Origin: an uncultured Porphyromonadaceae bacterium
GTDB taxonomy: Bacteria > Bacteroidota > Bacteroidia > Bacteroidales > Muribaculaceae
Direction: 5' to 3'
Length of the DNA stretch: 37,341 nucleotides
Assembly: GCA_900548705.1 (NCBI GenBank)
Contig: URLF01000015.1
Location: 1 to 37,341, forward strand
The notes beneath the pieces were generated by a model. It did not search any database and was not told where the DNA came from. It was given only the letters and a program-made list of their open reading frames with translations. The translations under genes were made by a program, and so were the position numbers. Shown here in pieces: positions 6,621-13,825 of the stretch (its first letter is position 1; every line of letters begins with the position of its first letter).

Positions 6621-7736
6621 ATGAATAACCGAGAGGAATATAATCCGCTGAGAAACACAGAGCGCAGACAACAGCGCAACATCGAGTTCTCAGACCGCAG
6701 CTTTGACGATCACCGCGACCGTCCGCAGGCCCGTGGGCTGCAAGATGAAGGTCACGCGGCGGATTACGACGATTATGACATGGACAACCGTGGTGACTAT
6801 TATCCCCAGGACGATTATTACCGCGAGAATGAATATTACCCCGAAGAGGAATATCACCAACAAGAGGAATATCCTCGGGGGGAATATTATCCACGCGAGG
6901 AGTATCAGCCACGCGAGGAGTATCAGCCACGGCAATCCTCAGCCCCACGACAGGAATGGAACACGCCTTACCGCGAGGCACAGACAAGCCGGGATGCCGA
7001 CCGCGACGGATACCGGGCAGGTTATCGCGACGGCTACCGCGACAATGACGCGTCGCGTGGCGGCGGTGGCGGACATGGGAATTGGGGCAATGGAACTTAC
7101 GACAATATGGAAGATAGCAACAAGGGAAATTTCAGCCAACGTCATCCGATACTGATGAACTTGCTGTATGCGGCCTGCGCCACCGTGCTGGCCGTATGGA
7201 TGGCCCTGTGGTTTCTCGACTTCTGGACTTTCCACGGCCAGGAACGCGCTGTGCCCGACGTGAAGGGGCAGAGCTTCGATATGGCGCAGGGAAACATCTC
7301 ACGCGCCGGACTGAAAGCCGTGGTCACCGACTCTGTGTATGACAGCTACGCCCGTCCGGGCACTGTGGTGGAGCAAAGCCCGATTCCGCTGGCGAAAATC
7401 AAGCGTGGGGGCACCGCCTACCTGACACTGGTGGCCTATACCCCCAAGATGGTCACCATCCCCGATTTCTACGATGTATCCGAACGCCAGGCACGTTCGA
7501 TGCTCGAAGGGCTCGGCATCACGCAGGTGATGACTGTCAGCGTCCCCTCGGAATATGAGGGACTGGTGCTTGGAGCGAGATTCAACGGTGTGTCGTTGCG
7601 TCCCGGGGCGAAAGTGCCGGTATCGGCCGTCATCACCCTTGAGGTGGGCGGAGGATTGGGACACACCTACACCTCCGACGAGATTGTGGACACAGTGGCC
7701 ATCGAACAGACCATAGAGGCCCTCAACATCGACTGA
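6621..7736 (+). CDS. PASTA-domain membrane protein with long Tyr/Glu/Arg-rich cytoplasmic tail
   Basis: 371 residues. Residues 1-173 are low-complexity and very rich in Tyr, Glu, Asp and Arg, with repeats of the type EEYQPR and YRDGYRD; two exact 18-base copies in the DNA (6891-6926) encode two of them. One membrane helix follows at about 177-200, then two PASTA domains at about 208-272 and 274-342. PASTA domains elsewhere bind muropeptides or the septal wall machinery, so the orientation would be tail inside, PASTA in the periplasm. No kinase domain is present. Five bases separate it from the RluD-type gene, an arrangement known in Bacteroidetes. Small Bacteroidetes PASTA proteins usually lack such a tail, from memory. 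Confidence 0.87.
   Translation: MNNREEYNPLRNTERRQQRNIEFSDRSFDDHRDRPQARGLQDEGHAADYDDYDMDNRGDYYPQDDYYRENEYYPEEEYHQQEEYPRGEYYPREEYQPREEYQPRQSSAPRQEWNTPYREAQTSRDADRDGYRAGYRDGYRDNDASRGGGGGHGNWGNGTYDNMEDSNKGNFSQRHPILMNLLYAACATVLAVWMALWFLDFWTFHGQERAVPDVKGQSFDMAQGNISRAGLKAVVTDSVYDSYARPGTVVEQSPIPLAKIKRGGTAYLTLVAYTPKMVTIPDFYDVSERQARSMLEGLGITQVMTVSVPSEYEGLVLGARFNGVSLRPGAKVPVSAVITLEVGGGLGHTYTSDEIVDTVAIEQTIEALNID
6891..6926 (+). repeat. Two tandem 18-bp copies in the PASTA gene tail
   Basis: The unit CCACGCGAGGAGTATCAG occurs at 6891-6908 and 6909-6926 without change and encodes PREEYQ twice. It indicates recent in-frame repeat expansion in the disordered tail. Confidence 0.9.
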
Positions 7737-7741
7737 CACCT

Positions 7742-8872
7742 ATGACCAGACAATCAACCGACGAGATGGCAAACGCCACCCGGCATATCGAGGATGAGGC
7801 AAAGCCCATCATCGCTCCCGACATACCCGTCGACGAAACCGACGAGGATGATGTTGAGGGGGAAGAGGAGAACGGCCTCTATGAGCATTTCCGCTTCGTG
7901 GCCGACCAGGGGCAACAGCTCCTGAGAGTGGACAAATTCCTGGTAGACCACATGCAGAAAGCCTCGCGCAACCGCATCCAGCAGGCGGCGGAAGCAGGCT
8001 GCATCCTTGTCAACGGCAACCCCGTCAAATCCAACTATCGGGTAAAGCCACGGGATGTGGTGTCGGTGGTGATGGACCGTCCGCGCTATGAGATGGAGAT
8101 TACCCCCGAGGACATCCCACTTGACATTGTCTATGAAGATGAGGATGTGCTTGTGGTCAACAAACCCGCCGGACTGGTGGTGCATCCGGGTCACGGCAAC
8201 TGGACGGGCACACTGGTCAACGCGCTGGCATGGCACCTGCGCGACAACCCCGATTATGATGTCAATGACCCGCGCTTAGGGCTCGTGCACCGCATAGACA
8301 AGGACACCTCCGGACTGCTGGTGGTCGCCAAAACCCCCGACGCGAAGACCCACCTTGGGAAACAGTTTTTCAACAAGACTACCAAACGGGAATATCGCGC
8401 CCTGGTATGGGGCATCCCCTCCCCTGCCACCGGACGTATCGAGGGGAACATCGGCAGGTCGCTGAAAGACCGGCTCCAGATGGCGGTCTCCCCCACCGAC
8501 TCCGAACTCGGCAAACATGCCGTCACCCATTACGAGGTGTTGGAGCAATTAGGGCATGTCTCACTGATGAGATGCGTGCTTGAAACCGGACGCACCCACC
8601 AGATACGCGTCCATATGCGTCATATAGGCCATCCCCTCTTCAACGACGCACGATATGGCGGGGACCAGATTTTACGCGGAACCACAGCGGCCTCCTACCG
8701 TCAGTTTGTCAACAATTGCTTCGCCATATGCCCCAGGCAGGCACTACACGCACGGACTCTCGGTTTCGTGCATCCCCGCACCGGCGAGGAGATGTTTTTC
8801 TCCGCCCCGATCCCTCCCGACATGGAGCAGCTAATCGAACGTTGGCGCAATTACGCCGCGACAGCTAAATAA
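7742..8872 (+). CDS. RluD-family 23S rRNA pseudouridine synthase
   Basis: 376 residues. An acidic N-terminal extension (about 1-50) precedes an S4 RNA-binding domain (about 61-108) and the RluA/RluD catalytic domain. The catalytic Asp is at 186 in HRIDKDTSGLLV; the KPAGLVVHPG and GRTHQIRVHMRHIGHP motifs are intact. RluD-type enzymes modify helix 69 of 23S rRNA, but the exact uridine cannot be read from sequence. The start is the ATG at 7742; an in-frame ATG at residue 9 would remove part of the extension only. It is five bases behind the PASTA gene and 36 bases ahead of the next gene, so all three are probably one operon. Confidence 0.92.
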   Translation: MTRQSTDEMANATRHIEDEAKPIIAPDIPVDETDEDDVEGEEENGLYEHFRFVADQGQQLLRVDKFLVDHMQKASRNRIQQAAEAGCILVNGNPVKSNYRVKPRDVVSVVMDRPRYEMEITPEDIPLDIVYEDEDVLVVNKPAGLVVHPGHGNWTGTLVNALAWHLRDNPDYDVNDPRLGLVHRIDKDTSGLLVVAKTPDAKTHLGKQFFNKTTKREYRALVWGIPSPATGRIEGNIGRSLKDRLQMAVSPTDSELGKHAVTHYEVLEQLGHVSLMRCVLETGRTHQIRVHMRHIGHPLFNDARYGGDQILRGTTAASYRQFVNNCFAICPRQALHARTLGFVHPRTGEEMFFSAPIPPDMEQLIERWRNYAATAK

Positions 8873-8908
8873 CAGCATAATCAACAATATCAACATCAAC
8901 CGACCAAA

Positions 8909-9298
8909 ATGAACAACAATTACCAACCGAACGGCTACGGACAGCAGCCTTATCAGGGGCAACAGCCACCTTACCAGGGACAGCAACCCTATCAGCAACA
9001 GCAACCCTATCAGCAACAAGGCTATCCGCAACAAATCATCATCAACCAGCAACCCGCCAGGAAAAACGGCCTCGGCACCGCAGGGTTTGTGCTTGCAATT
9101 CTGGCCCTGGTGTTCTGCTGGGTTCCGTTCCTTGACTTCATTTTCTGGATTCTTGGTGCCGTATTCTCGGTCATCGGCCTGTTCAAAGCCCCGCGCGGGC
9201 TCGCGATAGCCGGAACCGTGATATCATTTTTCGGCATCATCGTATTGATACTCTTTTTCGGAGCGTTAATCGGACTGGGCAGCATCGCCGCCTTGTAA
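8909..9298 (+). CDS. Small membrane protein with Gln/Pro/Tyr-rich N terminus (DUF4190-like)
   Basis: 129 residues. Residues 1-46 consist of repeated QQPYQ and GQQPPYQ units. After a short basic patch (ARKNG) come a glycine-containing first membrane helix (about 53-76, with FVLAILALVFCWVPF) and a second hydrophobic hairpin (about 88-125). This tail-plus-two-helices layout resembles DUF4190/DUF4870-type proteins, whose function is unknown. It is the last gene of the PASTA-rluD operon and is followed by a hairpin pair. The repetitive tail is parallel in style to that of the PASTA protein two genes upstream. Confidence 0.8.
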   Translation: MNNNYQPNGYGQQPYQGQQPPYQGQQPYQQQQPYQQQGYPQQIIINQQPARKNGLGTAGFVLAILALVFCWVPFLDFIFWILGAVFSVIGLFKAPRGLAIAGTVISFFGIIVLILFFGALIGLGSIAAL

Positions 9299-9308
9299 GC
9301 TCCAGACC

Positions 9309-9357
9309 TATAAGCAACAGGTCGGGATTATCTCAAAGTTCCGGCCGGTTGCTTATA
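9309..9357. repeat. Long imperfect inverted repeat downstream of the DUF4190-like gene
   Basis: TATAAGCAAC at 9309-9318 and GTTGCTTATA at 9348-9357 are exact inverted copies, and the inner GGTCGGGA and TTCCGGCC segments extend the pairing. On the plus strand it is followed by a run of A, not T, so it is not a classical terminator in that direction. Confidence 0.6.
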
Positions 9358-9368
9358 AAAAAATGAAA

Positions 9369-9394
9369 CCGGACTCGATTCACATCGAATCCGG
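9369..9394. terminator. Intrinsic terminator, strongest on the minus strand
   Basis: CCGGACTCGAT at 9369-9379 pairs with ATCGAATCCGG at 9384-9394 with one mismatch and a 4-base loop. The plus-strand tail is CTCCTTCCTTATT, adequate for the upstream operon; the minus-strand tail TTTCATTTTTTT is much better. Confidence 0.65.
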
Positions 9395-9706
9395 CTCCTT
9401 CCTTATTGGCATTTGTAATATTGTCAGTATTGAAATGACTTGTATGTTAATAATTTAACACATCGCAATATGAAACAAACAATGTACCAAACAAATTCAT
9501 CACATTAATTCAAAATTCTAAATCTATGTAGGTGCAATCAGTATTCTCTTTCACTAATGATGTCACAAAGTTACAAGAGAATCGCGAGATATAGGCCATA
9601 TTTGTAGTTAATTATTGTTAATATGACTGAACATCACTTACCGATTTTGCAATATAATTACAAACTCGTTGAGACTCAAAGGGGAAGGGAATCCATGATT
9701 TTTTCG
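9395..9706. other. AT-rich non-coding gap
   Basis: About 310 bases with no convincing gene and much lower GC than its surroundings. It holds a minus-strand TAACTTTG box at 9573-9566 without a good -33 element. With the minus-oriented terminator at 9369-9394 it could define a short transcript of about 190 nt, but the case is much weaker than for 6180-6418. Confidence 0.4.
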
Positions 9707-9714
9707 TAAATTTG
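9707..9714 (+). promoter_or_regulatory. tilS promoter, -7 box
   Basis: TAAATTTG followed by C, 62 bases upstream of the tilS ATG. No TTTG is present at -33. Confidence 0.6.
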
Positions 9715-9775
9715 CAGTGGGGAAAAACGGTGTCAGGCATCTTCCCCACTTTCCCCTTGCAACATCACGTCAATT

Positions 9776-11179
9776 ATGTCCGCAAAAGAAAAAACAGGCA
9801 TCTCGCCGCTCGAAAAAATCCGGCACTACATGCGTGAAAACGGCATTGACCGGCTACTGTCAGACAACCCGAAAGTCGGGATTGCCCTGAGCGGCGGCCC
9901 TGACTCGATGGCCATGCTCCACCTCGCGGTCGAACTTGGCTGGCATCCCGTAGCCCTGCACTGCAACTTCGGACTGCGGGGGGAGGAGAGCGAACGTGAC
10001 GAGGATTTCGTGACCCGCCATTGTATGGATGCCGGAATCGAGCTGCACAAGGTATGTTTCGATGTCTGGAAACGGATGCGCGACACCGGGGAATCAACCG
10101 AGATGGCATGCCGAGAACTGCGGTATGCCTGGTTCAGGGAAATCGCCTCCGAGAAAGGGTTGCAGGCAATCGCGCTCGGCCACCATATGAATGACAACAT
10201 AGAGACATTCATGCTCAACGCCCTGCGGGGATGCGGCACCGGGGGCGCGAAAGGCATACCGCCGACCCGCGACATCTTCATCAGGCCGCTCCTGTGCCTG
10301 TCGCGACGGGAAATCCTCCATTACCTTGAAGAGAAAGGGATACCGAGCGTGACAGACTCCACCAACGCGGCCAATGATTTCAGCCGCAACAAGCTCCGCA
10401 ACATCATCCTCCCCGCAATCGAGGAGTGCTTCCCCGGCGGCGGGAGACGCCTGGACATGACAAGCCGCAACATCGCCCGCGACAACAGATTGCTCCAATC
10501 GCTTGTCAATGAGAAACGGGCCAGATACACCTGTCCCGACGGGAGCATCGCGGCAAGACTCCTGTTCGAGACCGAAAGGGAGGGAGCCACACTGCTATAT
10601 CATATCCTCTCTGGAGACCTCGACCTGGAGACCATCATCAAGATACAACGCTCCATTCAGTCAAGCGGGAAATTCCATACAGGCCGAAGCGGCCAACGGT
10701 ATCTGCTCGACAGAGGTATGCTTATACCCCTCCGCGACAATTCCTCTGCGACCGACCTCCACCTGACAATTGACCGCGATGAACTCAAGGCAACCGGAGA
10801 AACGGCTTTACTTATCCCGGGCACAAATATGCGGCTCAACGCCAGACTGCTTACCCAACAGGAGTTCGCGCCCCGAAGAGATGCAAGTTTCGCATGGTTC
10901 GACGCGGCAATCCTCAGCCAAGGAGGTGAACTGACCATACGTCATACACGCACCGGCGACCGGATAAAACCGTTCGGAATGAAAGGAAGCCGCCTGCTGA
11001 GCGACATCTTCACCGACTGCAAGCTGTCGGTGACCGACAAGGAGCGGCAGACGGTAGTGTGTCTCGGAGAGGAAATCATATGGATTCCGGGAATAAAGAA
11101 CTCCAGAATCCACACCGTCGGGAGCGAGGTTGAAAACATTCTGGAACTTCATATGCTGAATGTCGCGAAAAAATCGTAA
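9776..11179 (+). CDS. tilS: tRNA(Ile)-lysidine synthetase
   Basis: 467 residues, the usual length for the two-domain form. TilS uses ATP and lysine to convert C34 of the CAU-anticodon isoleucine tRNA to lysidine. The N-terminal PP-loop SGGPDS is at 39-44, followed by the family segments LHCNFGLRGEESERDE, ALGHHMNDNIETFMLNALRG and RPLLCLSRREI with TDSTNAANDFSRNKLRN. The C-terminal TilS domain with RTGDRIKPFGMKGSR and WIPG is complete. The TAA stop forms the first three bases of the promoter for the next gene. Confidence 0.96.
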   Translation: MSAKEKTGISPLEKIRHYMRENGIDRLLSDNPKVGIALSGGPDSMAMLHLAVELGWHPVALHCNFGLRGEESERDEDFVTRHCMDAGIELHKVCFDVWKRMRDTGESTEMACRELRYAWFREIASEKGLQAIALGHHMNDNIETFMLNALRGCGTGGAKGIPPTRDIFIRPLLCLSRREILHYLEEKGIPSVTDSTNAANDFSRNKLRNIILPAIEECFPGGGRRLDMTSRNIARDNRLLQSLVNEKRARYTCPDGSIAARLLFETEREGATLLYHILSGDLDLETIIKIQRSIQSSGKFHTGRSGQRYLLDRGMLIPLRDNSSATDLHLTIDRDELKATGETALLIPGTNMRLNARLLTQQEFAPRRDASFAWFDAAILSQGGELTIRHTRTGDRIKPFGMKGSRLLSDIFTDCKLSVTDKERQTVVCLGEEIIWIPGIKNSRIHTVGSEVENILELHMLNVAKKS

Positions 11180-11184
11180 CTTTG
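11177..11184 (+). promoter_or_regulatory. Promoter of the penicillin-binding protein gene, overlapping the tilS stop codon
   Basis: TAACTTTG followed by CG. Its first three bases are the TAA stop of tilS. The predicted start near 11191 is downstream of an in-frame ATG at 11160, which supports the start I use for the next gene at 11214. Confidence 0.7.
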
Positions 11185-11213
11185 CGTGTTTATACGACAC
11201 GACTTTATTGACA

Positions 11214-13640
11214 ATGCCATCATACAACGAATACAGACAGGATTTCCTGCGGGACCGCGTAAATGGCGCTCCCTCTCTCTCTCCGGCCGAAAAGCGCCGG
11301 CGCCGCAACCGAAAGGTAATCGGATGGATATGGAAGACATTCGCTATCGGGCTGGCGGCAGTGTTGCTGCTCTTCATCCTTATATATAACGGATGGATCG
11401 GCTATATGCCCCCTATCGAGGAGCTGCAGAACCCCAACGACAAGTTCGCGACGGTCATCTACTCGGCCGACGGCGAAGAGATGGGCCGCTATTACCGCAA
11501 TTCAGGCAACCGAGTGTATGCTGATTATTCAGAAATCTCACCTTATATAATAGACGCCCTCATCTCGACCGAGGATGCCCGTTTCGAAGACCATTCGGGA
11601 ATCGACCTCAGGGCCATGGCGCGAGTGGTGGTGAAGACCCTTATCATGCGGCAGAAAAATGCCGGTGGCGGCTCCACCATAACCCAGCAGCTGGCCAAGC
11701 AGCTCTATTCGCCGGAGACGGAAAACATCTTCGACCGCGCTTTGCAGAAACCAATCGAATGGATGATTGCCGTCAAACTGGAACGTTACTACTCCAAGGA
11801 TGAAATCATCAAGATGTATCTCAACCAGTTTGACTTCCTCTACAACGCTGTCGGTATCAAGTCGGCGGCGCATGTCTATTTCGGCAAGCTCCCCAAAGAC
11901 CTGAAAATCGAGGAGGCGGCCACCCTGGTGGGCATGGTGAAGAACCCCGCGTATTACAATCCTGTACGTCACCCCGAACGCACCCGCGAGCGCCGCAACG
12001 TCGTGCTGGAGCAGATGTACAAAAATGACAAAATCACAAAAGAGGAGCTCGACTCGCTCAAGCAGCTCCCCCTCACGCTGAAATTCACCCGCGTCGACCA
12101 CAAGGAGGGGCTGGCCCCTTATTTCCGCGAGGAGCTGCGCCGGATTCTTACCGCCAAGAAACCCGACCTTGCCAACTACCGGGGCTGGGAGAAGCAGAAA
12201 TACATCGACGACTCGATAGCCTGGGAGACCAATCCCCTCTTCGGCTGGATAGAGAAAAACCCCAAGCCGGACGGCTCGAAATATGACCTCTACACCGACG
12301 GCCTGAAAATCCGCACCACCATCGACTCGCGCATGCAACGTTACGCCGAGGAGGCTGTGCAGGAACACATGTCGTCGCTCCAGGCTGCGTTTTTCCGCGA
12401 GAAGCGCGGTTCGCGCAACGCCCCCTACACCTCCAACAGCGAGGAGTTAGGGAAGGTGTCGGTATCTTCACTCATCAACAAGGCCATCAAGCAGACCGAC
12501 CGCTACCGCGTGATGAAGAAGGCCGGGGCCACCGATGAGGAAATCCAGAAAGCCTTCAACACCCCCCGGGAAATGAATGTGTTCTCATACCACGGGGTTG
12601 TCGACACGGTGATGACTCCGCGCGACTCGCTGATATACCAGAAGCATTTCCTGCGTACAGGCTTCATGTCGATGGATCCCCGCAACGGCTATGTAAAGGC
12701 TTACGTCGGAGGGCCCAACTTCTCCTTCTTCCAGTATGATATGGTGTCGACCGGACGCCGACAGATCGGTTCGACCATCAAGCCGTTCCTCTACACCTAC
12801 GCCATGGAGGAGGGATTCACCCCTTGCGACCGCATGCTCAACGCCCAGCCGGTAATCATCGACGAGAGCGGCCGCCCTTGGGCACCCAGAAACTCGGGCC
12901 ACGGGCGTATCGGGGAGATGGTAGACCTGCGCTGGGCCCTCACCTACTCCAACAACTGGATTTCGGCACGTCTGATGGAACAGCTATCCCCCCAGACCCT
13001 TGTCCGCAACATGCACAACTTCGGCATCACCAACACACTGAACCCGGTGATGTCGATATGTCTCGGTTCCTGCGAGGTCTCAATCCGCGAGATGGTCGGG
13101 GCCTACACCGCCTACGCCAACAACGGCATGAGGGCCGACCCCTTGTATGTGACCTCCATCTCGGACGCAAACGGCAATGTGATTTCTGAATTCTCGACCC
13201 GCCACACGGAAGTAATATCCGAGGCGGCCTACGCCAAAATCCTCTCCATGCTGCTCAATGTGGTCGATTCCGGTACGGCCAACAGACTCCGCCGTCCCCC
13301 CTACAACCTGACAGCCGAGATGGGAGGCAAGACCGGAACCACCAACTACAACTCAGACGCATGGTTCATGGCCTTCTCTCCCGAGCTGGTCAACGGAGCC
13401 TGGGTAGGTGGCGAGGAGCGATTCATCCATTTCAACTCCATGGCCAGCGGTCAGGGAGCCGCAGCCGCCCTCCCCATCGTCGGCCTCTACCTGCGCAAGG
13501 TCTACGCCGACAACCGCCTGCCTTACAGTCAGAACACCCGCTTCGAGACCGACTTCTCCCAGGTGTGTGACAAGGAATTCTATGATTATGTGGAGGAATC
13601 TCCCGATGCCGAGGAGACAATCTCTGACATTTTCGACTGA
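11214..13640 (+). CDS. Class A penicillin-binding protein (PBP1A type)
   Basis: 808 residues. A basic cytoplasmic N terminus (KRRRRNRK) and one membrane helix at about 36-58 anchor it in the inner membrane. The GT51 glycosyltransferase domain follows, with catalytic Glu120 in STEDARFEDHSGID and the GGSTITQQLAKQL motif. The transpeptidase domain has Ser520 in STIKPF, Ser579 in SNN and Lys706 in KTGTT, so both active sites are intact. It polymerises and cross-links peptidoglycan. An insert at about 390-450 between the domains is common in Bacteroidetes PBPs. I reject the ATG at 11160 because the promoter lies downstream of it. Confidence 0.95.
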   Translation: MPSYNEYRQDFLRDRVNGAPSLSPAEKRRRRNRKVIGWIWKTFAIGLAAVLLLFILIYNGWIGYMPPIEELQNPNDKFATVIYSADGEEMGRYYRNSGNRVYADYSEISPYIIDALISTEDARFEDHSGIDLRAMARVVVKTLIMRQKNAGGGSTITQQLAKQLYSPETENIFDRALQKPIEWMIAVKLERYYSKDEIIKMYLNQFDFLYNAVGIKSAAHVYFGKLPKDLKIEEAATLVGMVKNPAYYNPVRHPERTRERRNVVLEQMYKNDKITKEELDSLKQLPLTLKFTRVDHKEGLAPYFREELRRILTAKKPDLANYRGWEKQKYIDDSIAWETNPLFGWIEKNPKPDGSKYDLYTDGLKIRTTIDSRMQRYAEEAVQEHMSSLQAAFFREKRGSRNAPYTSNSEELGKVSVSSLINKAIKQTDRYRVMKKAGATDEEIQKAFNTPREMNVFSYHGVVDTVMTPRDSLIYQKHFLRTGFMSMDPRNGYVKAYVGGPNFSFFQYDMVSTGRRQIGSTIKPFLYTYAMEEGFTPCDRMLNAQPVIIDESGRPWAPRNSGHGRIGEMVDLRWALTYSNNWISARLMEQLSPQTLVRNMHNFGITNTLNPVMSICLGSCEVSIREMVGAYTAYANNGMRADPLYVTSISDANGNVISEFSTRHTEVISEAAYAKILSMLLNVVDSGTANRLRRPPYNLTAEMGGKTGTTNYNSDAWFMAFSPELVNGAWVGGEERFIHFNSMASGQGAAAALPIVGLYLRKVYADNRLPYSQNTRFETDFSQVCDKEFYDYVEESPDAEETISDIFD

Positions 13641-13675
13641 TGACATTCCGGCGTATCGCCAAGAAATCGACACAA

Positions 13676-13712
13676 AAAATCCCGTCGCGGTCATTGGCCG
13701 CAACGGGATTTT
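13676..13712 (+). terminator. Terminator of the PBP gene, nested in the next promoter
   Basis: A 10-bp stem (13676-13685 with 13703-13712) with an inner GCGG/CCGC helix; the stem itself starts in A and ends in a T run (TTTTTC). It ends four bases before the -7 box of the following gene. Confidence 0.85.
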
Positions 13713-13715
13713 TCG

Positions 13716-13723
13716 TAACTTTG
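13716..13723 (+). promoter_or_regulatory. Promoter of the PurF-like gene, -7 box
   Basis: TAACTTTG followed by CG, directly after the T run of the PBP terminator; a TTGG at about 13695-13698, inside the terminator loop, is close to the -33 position. Confidence 0.7.
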
Positions 13724-13744
13724 CGCCATCTTTTAGGTTTCACA

Positions 13745-13809
13745 GTTAACGGCCACAGGCAAGCAAGATTATCACATATGCTATTTTATTGGTTGTCAAC
13801 GGCCTACAG
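13745..13809 (+). repeat. Imperfect direct repeat in the leader of the PurF-like gene
   Basis: GTTAACGGCCACAG at 13745-13758 and GTCAACGGCCTACAG at 13795-13809 are near copies 50 bases apart. Both lie in the predicted leader (start site near 13730). The second copy sits within a 12-codon frame (13778-13816) that is in phase with the main gene. Confidence 0.45.
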
Positions 13810-13825
13810 ACTATAAGTTTTCAAT

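Noticed and set aside
6891..6926. CRISPR-like or mobile repeat
   Set aside because: Two contiguous 18-bp copies without spacers that encode PREEYQ in frame; this is a coding repeat.
6469..6987. A 172-codon minus-strand frame opposite the PASTA gene
   Set aside because: It mirrors the repetitive Tyr/Glu/Arg tail on the other strand; its DTPRV and GNI repeats are shadows of the same codons, and no promoter or family supports it.
11160..11213. Upstream ATG for the penicillin-binding protein
   Set aside because: The promoter -7 box at 11177-11184 is downstream of it, so the mRNA would not contain it.
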